A DNA stretch of 41,205 nt, from assembly GCA_030345135.1 (NCBI GenBank), contig CP128386.1:2402372-2443576 (forward strand). The letters are read 5' to 3'. Source of the DNA: Chitinophagaceae bacterium DXS. Its GTDB lineage: Bacteria; Bacteroidota; Bacteroidia; Chitinophagales; Chitinophagaceae. Positions 7,870 through 18,027 of the stretch are shown here, piece by piece (position 1 is the stretch's first letter; each line of letters starts with the position of its first letter). The notes beneath the pieces are model-generated. The model saw only the letters and a list, made by a program, of their open reading frames with translations, made no database searches and was not told the DNA's origin. Made by a program: the position numbers and the translations under genes.

Positions 7870-10800
7870 ATGAGAAACGCTTATTGCCTTTTATTGCTTC
7901 TTTGCAGTTTCCTATGCAGCCTGGCACAAACCAAAACTATAACAGGAAAGATTGTTGATGAAAATGGCCAGCCTGTAGATGGAGCGTCAATAACAATCAA
8001 AGGCACCACAAATGGAACGGCTGCCGCAGCTGACGGCAGTTTTACAATTTCTGTCGCTAAAGGCAGAACGCTTGTTATCTCCGCGGTAAATTTCGCCACG
8101 GCAGAGGTACAGGTAACAGACGCTTCAGATTATCCTGTTACGTTAAAACCACAGGCCAACGAAGTAAAAGAAGTAGTAGTAACAGCATTGGGTATCAGGA
8201 GGGAAAAAAGATCGCTCAGTTATGCTACACAAGCTGTAAGCAGCGATCAGTTGAACAAATCAGGAACGAACAACCCGCTAAGCGAACTGAATGGTAAGGC
8301 CGCCGGGTTAACAGTGATTAACAGTACCGGCGAACCAGGTGGAGGTACATATATCCGGCTCCGTGGTGTTACCTCTATTACAGGTAATAACCAGCCGCTG
8401 ATGATTATAGATGGGGTTCCTATCGACAACTCAATCAATAACTTCGACCCGACAAATGCTGGTGCAGGTGCGGGAGGCGCCAATGGAAACCTGACTGGCG
8501 GCGCTCAACCAACCAACCGCGGAGTGGATATTAATCCCAATGATATTGAGTCCATCAACGTTTTAAAAGGTCCGGCAGCCACTGCATTGTATGGTATTCA
8601 GGCAGCGAGTGGCGCTATTGTAATCACAACCAAAAAAGGAAATGCGGGAAGGAAAGGTACTAGTATCGTGTTCAATTCATCTGTTACATTTGATAAGGTC
8701 AGCAAATTACCTGGTTTGCAGAGTCAATACTCACAAGGCAGCGGAGGCCATTATTCGCCTCCTGAAAACGGAGGTTCCATTTCCTGGGGTGCAGCCATCG
8801 ATACATTATCCTGGGATGGGGCAACTGATTATCCTTTTGATAAACACGGACACATTGTTGGCAGATCTGACCCTTCCGCAAAAATTCCAGTAACACCTTA
8901 TGACAGATACTCTTTTTTCAGAACGGGAACTTCTGTCAATAACAACATTGCACTTTCAGGTGGCAACGATAAATCATCCTATCGTTTTTCATTAGGGAAC
9001 TTATACCAGCATGGTATTATTCCCAAAAGCAAGTACGTAAAAACAACTGTGAGCCTGAACGGCCAAAGTAAGATCACTGAAAAACTTACTGCTTCTGCCG
9101 GAATTACATATACTAACTCCTCCAACTACAAGGTTCAACAGGGATCAAACCTTTCCGGAGTAATGCTTGGGCTAGTGCGTACACCTGTAACATTTGACAA
9201 CTCGAACGGATATTCCGATGCCGAAAATCATCCTGATGCATACATATTGCCTGATGGAACACAGAGAAACTATCGCGGAGGAGGAGGCTATGACAATCCA
9301 TACTGGACAGTTAATAAAAGTCCTTTTACATCTGACCTTGACCGCGTATTTGGCTTTGGACAGGCAAGCTACCAGGTGCTTGACTGGTTAAATCTTACCT
9401 ACCGATTGGGAGGCGATATTTATGGACAAAATGATAAGAACTCTTACGATATAAACACCAGTGCTTTCCCCGCAGGTGCAGTGTATTTAAACAATTACAC
9501 CAACAAGCAATTTAACTCCGACTTCATTATCAACATGCATAAAACTTTCGGAAATGACTGGGATGCTGCTTTAACGTTGGGACACAACTATTTTACGTTG
9601 AACCAAAGCAACAGGTTGGCACAAGGAACATCTTTACTTCAGCCAGGATTCTTTGATATTACGAACGCATCATCCTTTTTATCTACAGAAACATTACTCA
9701 GAAAAAGAACAATGGCCTTTTATGGGCAATTCGATTTGAATTATAAACGCGAACTCTATCTTACTTTAACCGCGCGTCGCGAAACATCTTCAACATTACC
9801 GGCACACAATAATACCTTCTTTTATCCGTCAGTAAGCGCCGGCTGGATCTTTACAGAACTCAACTCATTTAAAGGAAGTAAGGTCTTGTCATTTGGTAAA
9901 CTACGCGCATCCTTTGCACAGGTAGGTAAAGACGCTCCTATTTATTCTTTAAACACACCTTTTACTATAGGTGCATTTAAAGATGGATTTACAACAGGCA
10001 TTAACTTCCCGGTTAACGGCATTGGTGGGTACCAGATAAGCTCAGCAATTGCAACAATAGGCAACCCTGATCTTAAACCGGAAAATACATATTCATATGA
10101 ACTGGGTGCTGATCTCTCTTTCCTGAAGAACAGGATTAACCTTAATGCCACAGCTTATTACAGTGAATCAAGAGATGTGATATTCCCAACATCAATTCCA
10201 TATTCCACTGGCTATGCGGCTAAGTTGTTGAATGCAGCAACCATTAGTAACAAAGGATTGGAGCTTACATTAAATGCTGTTCCGCTAATATTATCGAATG
10301 GCTTGAAATGGGATGTTACGATCAACTGGTCACGCAACCTTAACAATGTGAAATCACTTACTCCGGGTGTTGACAGATTCTTTGTAGCCGGCTTTGGCGG
10401 TGGTGAAGCAGAAATTGATGCTGTTGTTGGTCAACCATTCGGAATGATCTATGGTAATACATTTGTACGATCCGATCCCAATAATATGAACAGCCAGTTG
10501 CTGATAAATGATGTAAAGGGTGACGGATATGCACAACCACTTGCAGGCGGCCCGAATGCCGTGATAGGAAACACGAATCCCGAATGGATTGGATCGGCTA
10601 TCAGCAACCTTACTTTCAAGGGCTTTACATTCGCCTTCCAGTTTGATATCAGGCATGGTGGACAAATGTGGAACGGTACACGTGGCGCACTTTCCAACAA
10701 AGGCACTTCATATCAGACTGCAAACAGGGGAACAACTACTGTATTTAAAGGATTGCTGGGTCACCTGGACGCCAATGGCAACGTAGTTCACCTGGATAAA

Positions 10801-11172
10801 GATGGCGTAACAGAATTACCCGGACCAGGCGTGACAAATACTATTCAAAGCACATACGACCAGTATTACTGGCAAAATATAGGCAGCAGCTTTGGTTCAG
10901 GCCCACAGGAAGTAGATATTAAAAGCGCTGGATTTTCAAGATTGCGCCAGATCAGTTTAACATATGAATTGCCTCAGTCCATATATGGTCCCAACGCCAA
11001 ATTCACATCTATTTCTTTAACCGTTTTCGCTAACAATTTGTGGTTAATGACAAAATATGATGGCGTAGATCCTGAAACAAGTCTTGCCGGACCTGCCAAT
11101 GCACAAGGCCTTGATTACTTTAATAATCCGGGCACAAAGAGTTATGGCATTCGATTAAACATTGGTTTATAA
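7870..11172 (+). CDS. SusC/RagA-type TonB-dependent outer-membrane receptor, copy 1
   Basis: An 1100-residue outer-membrane importer. Order: signal peptide (1-19, ending SLA-Q); carboxypeptidase-D-like beta-sandwich (20-95, TKTITGKIVDENGQPVDGAS); EVVVTALG linker; plug domain (about 100-230, with LNGKAAGL, IRLRGVTSITGNNQPLMIID and the SusC-type DIESINVLKGPAATALYG); then the 22-strand barrel ending in NPGTKSYGIRLNIGL. It forms a complex with the SusD-like lipoprotein encoded 16 bp downstream, taking up a substrate too large for porins, powered by TonB-ExbBD. No glycoside hydrolase, sigma/anti-sigma pair or hybrid sensor lies nearby, so the ligand cannot be guessed. It is clearly paralogous to the SusC gene at 12862. 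Confidence 0.95.
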   Translation: MRNAYCLLLLLCSFLCSLAQTKTITGKIVDENGQPVDGASITIKGTTNGTAAAADGSFTISVAKGRTLVISAVNFATAEVQVTDASDYPVTLKPQANEVKEVVVTALGIRREKRSLSYATQAVSSDQLNKSGTNNPLSELNGKAAGLTVINSTGEPGGGTYIRLRGVTSITGNNQPLMIIDGVPIDNSINNFDPTNAGAGAGGANGNLTGGAQPTNRGVDINPNDIESINVLKGPAATALYGIQAASGAIVITTKKGNAGRKGTSIVFNSSVTFDKVSKLPGLQSQYSQGSGGHYSPPENGGSISWGAAIDTLSWDGATDYPFDKHGHIVGRSDPSAKIPVTPYDRYSFFRTGTSVNNNIALSGGNDKSSYRFSLGNLYQHGIIPKSKYVKTTVSLNGQSKITEKLTASAGITYTNSSNYKVQQGSNLSGVMLGLVRTPVTFDNSNGYSDAENHPDAYILPDGTQRNYRGGGGYDNPYWTVNKSPFTSDLDRVFGFGQASYQVLDWLNLTYRLGGDIYGQNDKNSYDINTSAFPAGAVYLNNYTNKQFNSDFIINMHKTFGNDWDAALTLGHNYFTLNQSNRLAQGTSLLQPGFFDITNASSFLSTETLLRKRTMAFYGQFDLNYKRELYLTLTARRETSSTLPAHNNTFFYPSVSAGWIFTELNSFKGSKVLSFGKLRASFAQVGKDAPIYSLNTPFTIGAFKDGFTTGINFPVNGIGGYQISSAIATIGNPDLKPENTYSYELGADLSFLKNRINLNATAYYSESRDVIFPTSIPYSTGYAAKLLNAATISNKGLELTLNAVPLILSNGLKWDVTINWSRNLNNVKSLTPGVDRFFVAGFGGGEAEIDAVVGQPFGMIYGNTFVRSDPNNMNSQLLINDVKGDGYAQPLAGGPNAVIGNTNPEWIGSAISNLTFKGFTFAFQFDIRHGGQMWNGTRGALSNKGTSYQTANRGTTTVFKGLLGHLDANGNVVHLDKDGVTELPGPGVTNTIQSTYDQYYWQNIGSSFGSGPQEVDIKSAGFSRLRQISLTYELPQSIYGPNAKFTSISLTVFANNLWLMTKYDGVDPETSLAGPANAQGLDYFNNPGTKSYGIRLNIGL

Positions 11173-11188
11173 TTAAAAAAGAAGAGCC

Positions 11189-12568
11189 ATGAAACTGTTT
11201 AAACTAAATATAATTATCTGTTGCATAATGCTGATTACCTTATGCAACGTCTCCTGTAAAAAATCTTTTTTTACAGATGTTAACCAAAACCCCAATGCAC
11301 CGGCATCTGTTTCTCCTGCCCTTGTTCTTTCAACTGTAGAAGCTGCACTGGGTTATACCCAGGGTGGTGATATTTCCAGGTATACATCTTTACTTATGCA
11401 GCAGGTATATGGCAATGCCAGCCAGTCACAAGCCTATTATCAATATGCACTGAACGCAGGAACATTTGATAACGTGTGGCCTGATCTTTATACATCTGTA
11501 ATGGTAAATGATGATACATTAAAAAACCTTGCAGACGTAGGACACTACAATGCATATAGCGGCGTATCAAGAATATTGATGGCTTACACTTTGCAAATCA
11601 CTGTTGACCTTTGGGGAAGCATTCCTTATTCCCAGGCATTGATCGGCAACTCGCAACTAAAACCCATCTATGACAGCGATAAAGGATTGTACGACACAAT
11701 AGTGAGTTTGATAGATGTTGGTATTGCCCAGCTTAATGATCCCGACCCCGGGGCGCTGGTTCCGGGAGTTGAAGATTTTATTTATAACGGAGACGCAGCT
11801 AAATGGATAAAGTTTGGCCATGCTATAAAAGCGCGCATTTATTTTCACCAGAGCAAAGGCAATGTGGCAATGGCAACAAAAGCCCTTGACGAAATTGCGT
11901 TAGCGTTTGCCGATAATTCAGAAAACGCACAATATACCTTTGGTAATGCAGAAACTTCTTCCAACCCCTGGTATCAGTTTAATGAACAACGCCCTGGTGA
12001 TATCACCTATTCTAATACAACAATAGCGATGTGGATGTTGCAATTAAAAGATCCGCGTTATTCTATTTATATTGACAGTCTGAATGACGGAAGCGCAGGT
12101 CAATCCGGAAAACATTTTGGCGGACTGGGAGATTATTATGCATCCATCAATTCACCGGTTGAGTTTATTACTTATGATGAAATGCTGTTTATGAAAGCCG
12201 AAGCCATTTTGAGAACAACCGGAGACATATCAACAGCACAAACTGTATTCCGGACCGCAATAACTGCCAATATGCAAAAGCTGGGCGTTCCTGATGCAGA
12301 CATCACTACTTATGTAAATGCCCAGGGCAATTTAACAGGCCCTGTCGCGAATGCTATCGGCCAGCTCGCCCTGCAGGAATATATTGCCCTGTACTTAAAC
12401 CCGGAAGTATTTACACTGTGGCGCAGGACAAACAATCCGCCACTTACACCAATTACAGGAAATGCTATTCCAAGAAGGCTGTTGTATCCTCAAAGTGAAT
12501 TATCCTATAATGGAGAAAATACACCAAAGGTTACTTTATTCACACCTAAAATATTCTGGGACAATTAA
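11189..12568 (+). CDS. SusD/RagB-type nutrient-binding lipoprotein, copy 1
   Basis: A 459-residue surface lipoprotein. Its signal peptide ends in a lipobox, with Cys23 (NVSC-KK) as the likely lipidated residue. The next segment, TDVNQNPNAPASVSPALVLSTVE, and later WGSIPYSQAL and WWRRT-like LWRRTNNPPLTP mark the SusD-like_2 branch of the family. The fold is a TPR-containing alpha-helical lid over the SusC barrel. The gene follows its SusC partner with a 16-bp gap and is closed by the perfect terminator at 12591-12633. No direct evidence shows the ligand. Confidence 0.92.
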   Translation: MKLFKLNIIICCIMLITLCNVSCKKSFFTDVNQNPNAPASVSPALVLSTVEAALGYTQGGDISRYTSLLMQQVYGNASQSQAYYQYALNAGTFDNVWPDLYTSVMVNDDTLKNLADVGHYNAYSGVSRILMAYTLQITVDLWGSIPYSQALIGNSQLKPIYDSDKGLYDTIVSLIDVGIAQLNDPDPGALVPGVEDFIYNGDAAKWIKFGHAIKARIYFHQSKGNVAMATKALDEIALAFADNSENAQYTFGNAETSSNPWYQFNEQRPGDITYSNTTIAMWMLQLKDPRYSIYIDSLNDGSAGQSGKHFGGLGDYYASINSPVEFITYDEMLFMKAEAILRTTGDISTAQTVFRTAITANMQKLGVPDADITTYVNAQGNLTGPVANAIGQLALQEYIALYLNPEVFTLWRRTNNPPLTPITGNAIPRRLLYPQSELSYNGENTPKVTLFTPKIFWDN

Positions 12569-12590
12569 CCCTTGTTGCAGGCTTATGAGA

Positions 12591-12633
12591 ACATTAAAAA
12601 AAGATGCCTTTAAAAGGCATCTTTTTTTAATGT
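12591..12633 (+). terminator. Strong intrinsic terminator after SusC/SusD pair 1
   Basis: A perfect 20-bp inverted repeat (12591-12610 and 12614-12633) with a 3-base loop. The core GATGCCTT/AAGGCATC is flanked by seven A and seven T residues, so it can terminate transcription from either side. The rest of the gap to 12861 is A+T-rich, and I see no other defined element in it apart from a small hairpin at 12810-12835. Confidence 0.92.
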
Positions 12634-12809
12634 ATAAACCTTTGCCATATTAAGCCGTGATAAAATTTAAAACTAATATATGATAATCAGTATATTATAA
12701 AAAGACACGAATTTAGTCTACCAAATACCTCGGCTTAAAAATTAATTAAAAGCTAAATTTAATACAGCTTTTTTGAACTCTTTGGCGTCCTTACAGTTAT
12801 CACATATTG

Positions 12810-12835
12810 ATTTAACCTGCCCTTATGGGTTAAAT
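12810..12835 (+). other. Small leader hairpin before SusC copy 2
   Basis: ATTTAACC (12810-12817) and GGTTAAAT (12828-12835) form an 8-bp stem with a 10-base loop, 26 bp before the SusC start. There is no T-run, so it is not a terminator. It may be a 5' UTR structure or chance in A+T-rich DNA. Confidence 0.3.
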
Positions 12836-12861
12836 GAAACACTTCATTTTAAATGTAAATC

Positions 12862-15800
12862 ATGAGAAACATTTTATGCATGTTTTTGATGCTAATGTTT
12901 TCTTCTGCGGTTGCGTTAGCACAAAATACTAAAACTATTACTGGGAAGGTACTTGACAAAAACGGGAAGGCCGTAGAAGGCGCTTCTGTACATGTTAAGG
13001 GTACCGAAAAAGGAACTACAACAGGCTCCGATGGCACTTTTTCCATTTCAGTAAGTTCCGGAACTATACTCACCATTGATGCGCTCAATTTTGCATCACA
13101 AGACCTTACAGTTGGCAGTGACAATGACTACACTGTTACAATGAGCCAGCAAGACAACGTAATCAACGAAGTTGTAGTAACTGCTTTGGGTGTAAAAAAA
13201 GAACAAAAAGCAATTGGCTATTCGGTATCAACAGTAAAAGCCGATGAACTTGTAAAGTCAGGCGAAACCAACATCATTGAAGGTCTAGCTGCAAAAGCAA
13301 CGGGCGTGCAGGTAACTTCATCAAGCGGCACACCGGGTGCCTCTTCAAAGATTGTATTAAGAGGGCCTGCTACTTTTAGCGGAGATAACCAGCCACTGAT
13401 TGTTATTGACGGTGTGCCGATGGACAACTCAGTTAATAACGTAAACCCGGCAGACAACCCTTACAATAATGCACTATCTGGTGTTCAGGTAGCAAACAGG
13501 GCGTTAGATATTGCGCCGGAAGACATTGAGTCTGTATCCATATTAAAAGGACCAGCGGCGGCGGCGATATATGGACAAGCGGCGGGAAACGGCGCAATCA
13601 TTTACACAACAAAAAAAGGTGCAGCAAGAAGAGGAATTGGTGTATCATACAGCGGCAATGTTGAAATACAAAATGTGAGCAAGCTGCCTGGAATTCAAAT
13701 GCGGTACGGGCAAGGTAACAACGGATCTTATAGCAATACAACTCCCAATAGCTGGGGAGAGGATCTGGTTAAAGCAGGCAAACCAATCTATGATAACATT
13801 GACAATTTCTTTCAAACGGGTACAACTTTTAACAATAACATCTCTCTTAATGGAGGCAGTGATAAAACAACTTTCCGTATGTCTGTCAACAGTACAAACA
13901 TGAAAGGTATTGTTCCGAACTCCAAATTAAACCGTTATTCAGCAAGGATTACTGGCGATTCAAAATTGAGTAACTGGCTGACTGTTGGTGGAACAGCCAA
14001 CTATTCTAACACGCAAAGCACGCTGGTTCAAAATGGTTCCAACCTTGCGGGTGTTATGCTGGCATTGTTAAGAATGCCTGTTGACTTTGATGGAAGAAAT
14101 TATATTAACCCAGATGGTACCCAGATAACTTTCTACGGGGCATATGACAACCCCTTCTTCTCTGTAAGAATGAATCCCTACACAGATGAAACAGATCGCT
14201 TTTTAGGTAATGTATATGCTGATGCAAAATTGAGTAAGACCTTTTCACTTTCATGGAAAGTTGGATCGGATTTTTATAACACTGACAGTAGACAAATATA
14301 TGCATGGTCATCTCTTGGTAACGATAACGCTGATGGTACAGGACAAGTTAACAAGATCCATGTCGGTTATCGCAACCTGTATTCTGACCTGTTATTGAAA
14401 TTCAAAACATCCTTTGGTGCAGATAAAAACTTTGGACTGAACGGTATGATCGGAGCCAACTACAATTACAAGCAATATCAATCATTATTTGCACGAGGCA
14501 GAGGGCTTTCTATTCCCGGCTTCTACGGGCTTTCCGGTTTATCTGAACTATATGCAAGCGATGCTGAAAGCTACCAGAACAGTAAGGCGTTATTTGCCGA
14601 TCTTACTTTTGATTACAAGAGTACAGTCTTCCTCACACTAACAGGAAGGAATGAATGGTCTACAACATTCGGTAAAAATGCAAAAGGATTTTTCTATCCT
14701 AAAGCAGACCTGTCTTACGTATTCAGCAGCCTCTTCAAAGACAGCAAAGTTGTTAACTATGGCAAAGTGAGAGTTGCTTATGCAAATGTGGGTATTTCGC
14801 CAACGGTTTATACAGACCGCACGTATTATACCGTGCCTAATATTGCCGATGGTTATACTGGCGGATTAAGCTTTCCGTACATGGAACAAAATGGATATGC
14901 AATCTCTAATACCTTATACGGATTTGATCTGAAACCTGAACGCAATATCGGTTTGGAAGCAGGTTTGGAGATGAAGTTCTTCAAAAACAGAATAGGACTT
15001 GATCTTACACTATATCAACAAAAATCCAAAGACCTGTTAATTGGTCAACCAATTGCTCCAACATCAGGTTTCCAATACAAATATGTGAACATAGGGGAAA
15101 TAAGAAACCGCGGCATAGAAGTAGGTCTGAGTGGCGATGTGATCAAATCAAAAGACTTTCTCTGGAACATTGTTGTTAACTGGTCCAAGAACGTAAATGA
15201 GGTATTGCAGCTTGCCCCTGGCATTCCTGAACTTCCTGTAGGAAGTGCATTTACTACGCCACAATCCTTTGCCATTGTAGGCGAACCTTTTGGCGTGCTT
15301 TATGGAACAAAGTTTCAGCGTGATGCAAATGGCAATATGCTAATACTGTCCGGCAGTGGACTTCCCGCCCAGGAAACCACAAACCAGAATATTGGAAACC
15401 CATTGCCAGAATGGCTCGCGAACATTAATAACTCGTTTACTTATAAAAACTGGAACTTCTCTTTCCTTTGGGATATACGGCATGGTGGAACAGTATGGAA
15501 CGGTACATGGTCCAATCTTAATTTCAGGGGTAAATCGGCTGAATCCGGAGATCGCGAACGCACTTACGTAATAGACGGCGTATATGCTGATGGTCCTAAC
15601 AAGGGGCAAAAGAATACAACAGCTATCTCCGCAACCAGTTACTATCAAAACTACCTGGGCAATACCGGTAGTGAAGTAGCTATGCAGGATGGCGGATGGG
15701 TGCGTTTAAGATCTGTTGCACTTTCTTACAGATTTTCTTTCAATAAAAAAGCTATTCAATACATAGAATTGGGCGCAGGCCTCAGGAACGTAATTCTTAT

Positions 15801-15927
15801 TACCGATTACAAGGGCATCGATCCTGAAACAAGTTTAACTGGTGCATCACAAAACTTTAATGGGTACGATTACTACAACAACCCAGGCACCAAGTCTTAT
15901 TTGTTCAATCTGAAAATTGGATTATAA
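12862..15927 (+). CDS. SusC/RagA-type TonB-dependent outer-membrane receptor, copy 2
   Basis: A 1021-residue receptor with the same architecture as the gene at 7870: signal peptide (1-20, ALA-Q), carboxypeptidase-like domain (TKTITGKVLDKNGKAVEGAS), EVVVTALGVKKE linker, plug (VLRGPATFSGDNQPLIVIDG, DIESVSILKGPAAAAIYG) and barrel ending NPGTKSYLFNLKIGL. Similarity to copy 1 runs over the whole length, including AGVMLALLRMPVDFD against SGVMLGLVRTPVTFD, so the pairs arose by duplication and diverged. Copy 2 is about 80 residues shorter, mostly in extracellular loop regions, which suggests a different ligand. It is followed after 12 bp by its SusD partner. Confidence 0.95.
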   Translation: MRNILCMFLMLMFSSAVALAQNTKTITGKVLDKNGKAVEGASVHVKGTEKGTTTGSDGTFSISVSSGTILTIDALNFASQDLTVGSDNDYTVTMSQQDNVINEVVVTALGVKKEQKAIGYSVSTVKADELVKSGETNIIEGLAAKATGVQVTSSSGTPGASSKIVLRGPATFSGDNQPLIVIDGVPMDNSVNNVNPADNPYNNALSGVQVANRALDIAPEDIESVSILKGPAAAAIYGQAAGNGAIIYTTKKGAARRGIGVSYSGNVEIQNVSKLPGIQMRYGQGNNGSYSNTTPNSWGEDLVKAGKPIYDNIDNFFQTGTTFNNNISLNGGSDKTTFRMSVNSTNMKGIVPNSKLNRYSARITGDSKLSNWLTVGGTANYSNTQSTLVQNGSNLAGVMLALLRMPVDFDGRNYINPDGTQITFYGAYDNPFFSVRMNPYTDETDRFLGNVYADAKLSKTFSLSWKVGSDFYNTDSRQIYAWSSLGNDNADGTGQVNKIHVGYRNLYSDLLLKFKTSFGADKNFGLNGMIGANYNYKQYQSLFARGRGLSIPGFYGLSGLSELYASDAESYQNSKALFADLTFDYKSTVFLTLTGRNEWSTTFGKNAKGFFYPKADLSYVFSSLFKDSKVVNYGKVRVAYANVGISPTVYTDRTYYTVPNIADGYTGGLSFPYMEQNGYAISNTLYGFDLKPERNIGLEAGLEMKFFKNRIGLDLTLYQQKSKDLLIGQPIAPTSGFQYKYVNIGEIRNRGIEVGLSGDVIKSKDFLWNIVVNWSKNVNEVLQLAPGIPELPVGSAFTTPQSFAIVGEPFGVLYGTKFQRDANGNMLILSGSGLPAQETTNQNIGNPLPEWLANINNSFTYKNWNFSFLWDIRHGGTVWNGTWSNLNFRGKSAESGDRERTYVIDGVYADGPNKGQKNTTAISATSYYQNYLGNTGSEVAMQDGGWVRLRSVALSYRFSFNKKAIQYIELGAGLRNVILITDYKGIDPETSLTGASQNFNGYDYYNNPGTKSYLFNLKIGL

Positions 15928-15939
15928 AAGAAGAAACTT

Positions 15940-17319
15940 ATGAAAAGCAATAACATAATATACCTGTCTTTAATAACAGTATTCATTCTTGTGGGTAGTT
16001 GCAAAAAAGGAGACGATCTTTTTATAGATCCATCACATCCTTTAACGGTAACCCCGCAAACGCTTCTGACTTCTGTTGAAGTAAACACTTTTATGAATAT
16101 TGAAGGCGACTTAGCGCGCGTATCTTCTGTATTAGACCAGCAAATGGCAGGCGCAACAGGACAATACCAGGATCTTCAAAATTATAAAATGACCGAATCT
16201 GATTACGATAATCATTGGGCAGGCTTATGGAGTAACACCATGAAAAATGCTAAGACCATGATGGATACTTACAGTGGTGAAAGCCCATGGTATGGCGGAA
16301 TCGCCAGGATAATGATGGCGATGAATCTGGGCGTGGCTACGGATATTTGGGGCGACGTGCCCTATTCTGAAGCATTTCTGGCCCCTGCCAACTTTGCGGC
16401 CAAATATCAGCCACAACAGGAGATTCTTGATACTATCCAAAATTTGTTAAGTGAAGCAATTACAGCGCTTTCAAAACCAGATTCTGAAAACCATGATTTG
16501 CCAGGCTCAGATGACCTGATATTTGGCGGCGATGCTGCCTCATGGATACAGGCAGCATGGACATTGAAAGCACGTTATGCAAACAGACTTAGCTTGAAAG
16601 ATCCCACTGGCTCAGCTACTAATGTCCTAAATTACCTGGCCAAAGGAATTTCCGATCCAGCCCATAATCTCGAAGCAAAGCATGATGGTAGTGGAACAGC
16701 ACAAAACCAATGGGGAGCCTTTCAAAATCAACGCGAAGGGTATTTCGTAGGGAATAAGTTCTTTATCGATATGCTGAATGCCAATAGCGATCCACGCCTC
16801 ACTTATTATTTTGCAGAGGGAACGGATGGTACTTATTTTGGAGCTGATATTACCGAAGAAGTTATTAATACTGATGCATCTCCAATCGGGCCTTATTTCG
16901 ATGTGGATCAGAACTATCCCCTCGTTACTTCCTACGAAGCACGTTTTCTTGAAGCCGAAGCTAAACAACGCCTCGGCCAGGATGCTTCCGTCGCTTTAAA
17001 TAGTGGCATTAAAGAATCTGTTCAGTATGTTACGAAGGGCACAAATGACGGAAGTTCAATAGCGAAATACACACAGGCGACCGCAACCAAAACTGCTATA
17101 CTGACGGAAAAATACAAGGCAATGTTTGGACAAATTGAAGGCTGGAATGATGTAAGACGCACTAACATTCCCGCCTTAACACCCAGGCCGGCTTCTGCAG
17201 GCGCGGTTTTAAGTTACATTCCGGTTCGCCTGCCAACTCCATCCAAGGAGCGCTTGGGTAACCCTGATAACGCAAAAGTTATCGAACTAAACGTACCGGT
17301 TTGGTGGGCAACTCCTTAG
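15940..17319 (+). CDS. SusD/RagB-type nutrient-binding lipoprotein, copy 2
   Basis: A 459-residue SusD-like_2 lipoprotein. The signal ends LVGSC, with Cys21 as the lipidation site. Conserved family segments include SVEVNTFMNIEGDLARVSSV, ATDIWGDVPYSEAF, SYEARFLEAEAKQRLG and the C-terminal EGWNDVRRTNIPALTPRP. It is paired with the SusC gene 12 bp upstream and should cap its barrel at the cell surface. It is the same length as SusD copy 1 but clearly diverged in sequence. A terminator hairpin follows at 17348-17382. Confidence 0.92.
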   Translation: MKSNNIIYLSLITVFILVGSCKKGDDLFIDPSHPLTVTPQTLLTSVEVNTFMNIEGDLARVSSVLDQQMAGATGQYQDLQNYKMTESDYDNHWAGLWSNTMKNAKTMMDTYSGESPWYGGIARIMMAMNLGVATDIWGDVPYSEAFLAPANFAAKYQPQQEILDTIQNLLSEAITALSKPDSENHDLPGSDDLIFGGDAASWIQAAWTLKARYANRLSLKDPTGSATNVLNYLAKGISDPAHNLEAKHDGSGTAQNQWGAFQNQREGYFVGNKFFIDMLNANSDPRLTYYFAEGTDGTYFGADITEEVINTDASPIGPYFDVDQNYPLVTSYEARFLEAEAKQRLGQDASVALNSGIKESVQYVTKGTNDGSSIAKYTQATATKTAILTEKYKAMFGQIEGWNDVRRTNIPALTPRPASAGAVLSYIPVRLPTPSKERLGNPDNAKVIELNVPVWWATP

Positions 17320-17347
17320 TAATCAGTGTTTAAACGAATGAGAATGA

Positions 17348-17382
17348 ATTAGAGGCTGTTCCAACACGAAACAGCCTCTAAT
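17348..17382 (+). terminator. Terminator-like hairpin after SusC/SusD pair 2
   Basis: A perfect 13-bp stem (17348-17360 with 17370-17382, core AGAGGCTGTT/AACAGCCTCT) with a 9-base loop. What follows is A+T-rich but not a clean T-run, so it could be a terminator or an mRNA-end stabilising hairpin. Confidence 0.7.
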
Positions 17383-17424
17383 ATTAAAAATTAGTCATAA
17401 AAATTTAATTTTTTTTGTGCTGCT

Positions 17425-17455
17425 TTTGCATTTTCCCACGTAAATGCTACTTTCG
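17425..17455 (+). promoter_or_regulatory. Promoter of rpsP
   Basis: TTTG at 17425-17428, a 19-base spacer, and TACTTTCG at 17448-17455. This fits the Bacteroidota consensus TTTG/TAnnTTTG with one change in the -7 box. The same spacer length and the TTCG ending recur at two other promoters in this window. Confidence 0.65.
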
Positions 17456-17508
17456 CAGCGAATATTTTTTGTTAACCTGGTTTAATAGCCGTTAAATGTC
17501 TATTTACA

Positions 17509-17970
17509 ATGGCAGTAAAAATGAGACTTCAAAGACACGGAAGTAAAAAAAGGCCGTTCTACTTTATTGTAGTTGCCGATGCCCGTGCACCCCGTGATGG
17601 TAAATTCATTCAGAAAATTGGTACGTACAACCCGCTTACCGTACCTGCTACAATTCAGTTAGATCGTCAGAAAGCATTGGAATGGTTGCACAAAGGTGCT
17701 CAACCTACTGACACAGTTCGTCGCATCCTTTCTTTCAAAGGCGTTCTTTACCTGAAGCACTTATTACGTGGCGTTAAGTTAGGACTGTTTGATGAAGCTA
17801 CAGCAATGGTGAAATTCCAAAAGTGGCATGAAGAACACGAAGTGACTATGAAAAAACGTACTGAAGAGCACAAGAAACAGCAGCGTACAAAAAGATCCGG
17901 TGGTACAAGACCAGCAGTTAGAAGAGTAGAAAATTCAGGTGGCGAAGCTGCTCCTGCTACTGAAGCTTAA
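17509..17970 (+). CDS. rpsP: 30S ribosomal protein S16
   Basis: A 153-residue ribosomal protein S16, part of the 30S body assembly. The first 85 residues are the conserved S16 domain ([55 protein letters not shown]). The C-terminal 65 residues are a basic, then Ala-rich tail ([12 protein letters not shown] to AAPATEA). The extension is usual for Bacteroidota but absent from the roughly 82-residue E. coli protein. The gene precedes rimM, as in many bacteria, but the two are separated by an intrinsic terminator, and the trmD and rplS genes that often follow are absent here. Confidence 0.97.
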   Translation: MAVKMRLQRHGSKKRPFYFIVVADARAPRDGKFIQKIGTYNPLTVPATIQLDRQKALEWLHKGAQPTDTVRRILSFKGVLYLKHLLRGVKLGLFDEATAMVKFQKWHEEHEVTMKKRTEEHKKQQRTKRSGGTRPAVRRVENSGGEAAPATEA

Positions 17971-17992
17971 TGGTATTTGCCGTACAAAATTT

Positions 17993-18027
17993 TTAAAGTC
18001 CCTGGCAGTTTGCCCGGGACTTTTTTA
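17993..18027 (+). terminator. Intrinsic terminator between rpsP and rimM
   Basis: AAAGTCCCTGGC (17995-18006) pairs with GCCCGGGACTTT (18012-18023), 12 pairs with one mismatch and a 5-base loop, followed by a T-run to 18026. It should end or attenuate rpsP transcripts before rimM. Confidence 0.85.

Noticed and set aside
7870-17319. A polysaccharide utilisation locus
   Set aside because: SusC/SusD pairs are present but no glycoside hydrolase, lyase, esterase or PUL regulator lies within reach.
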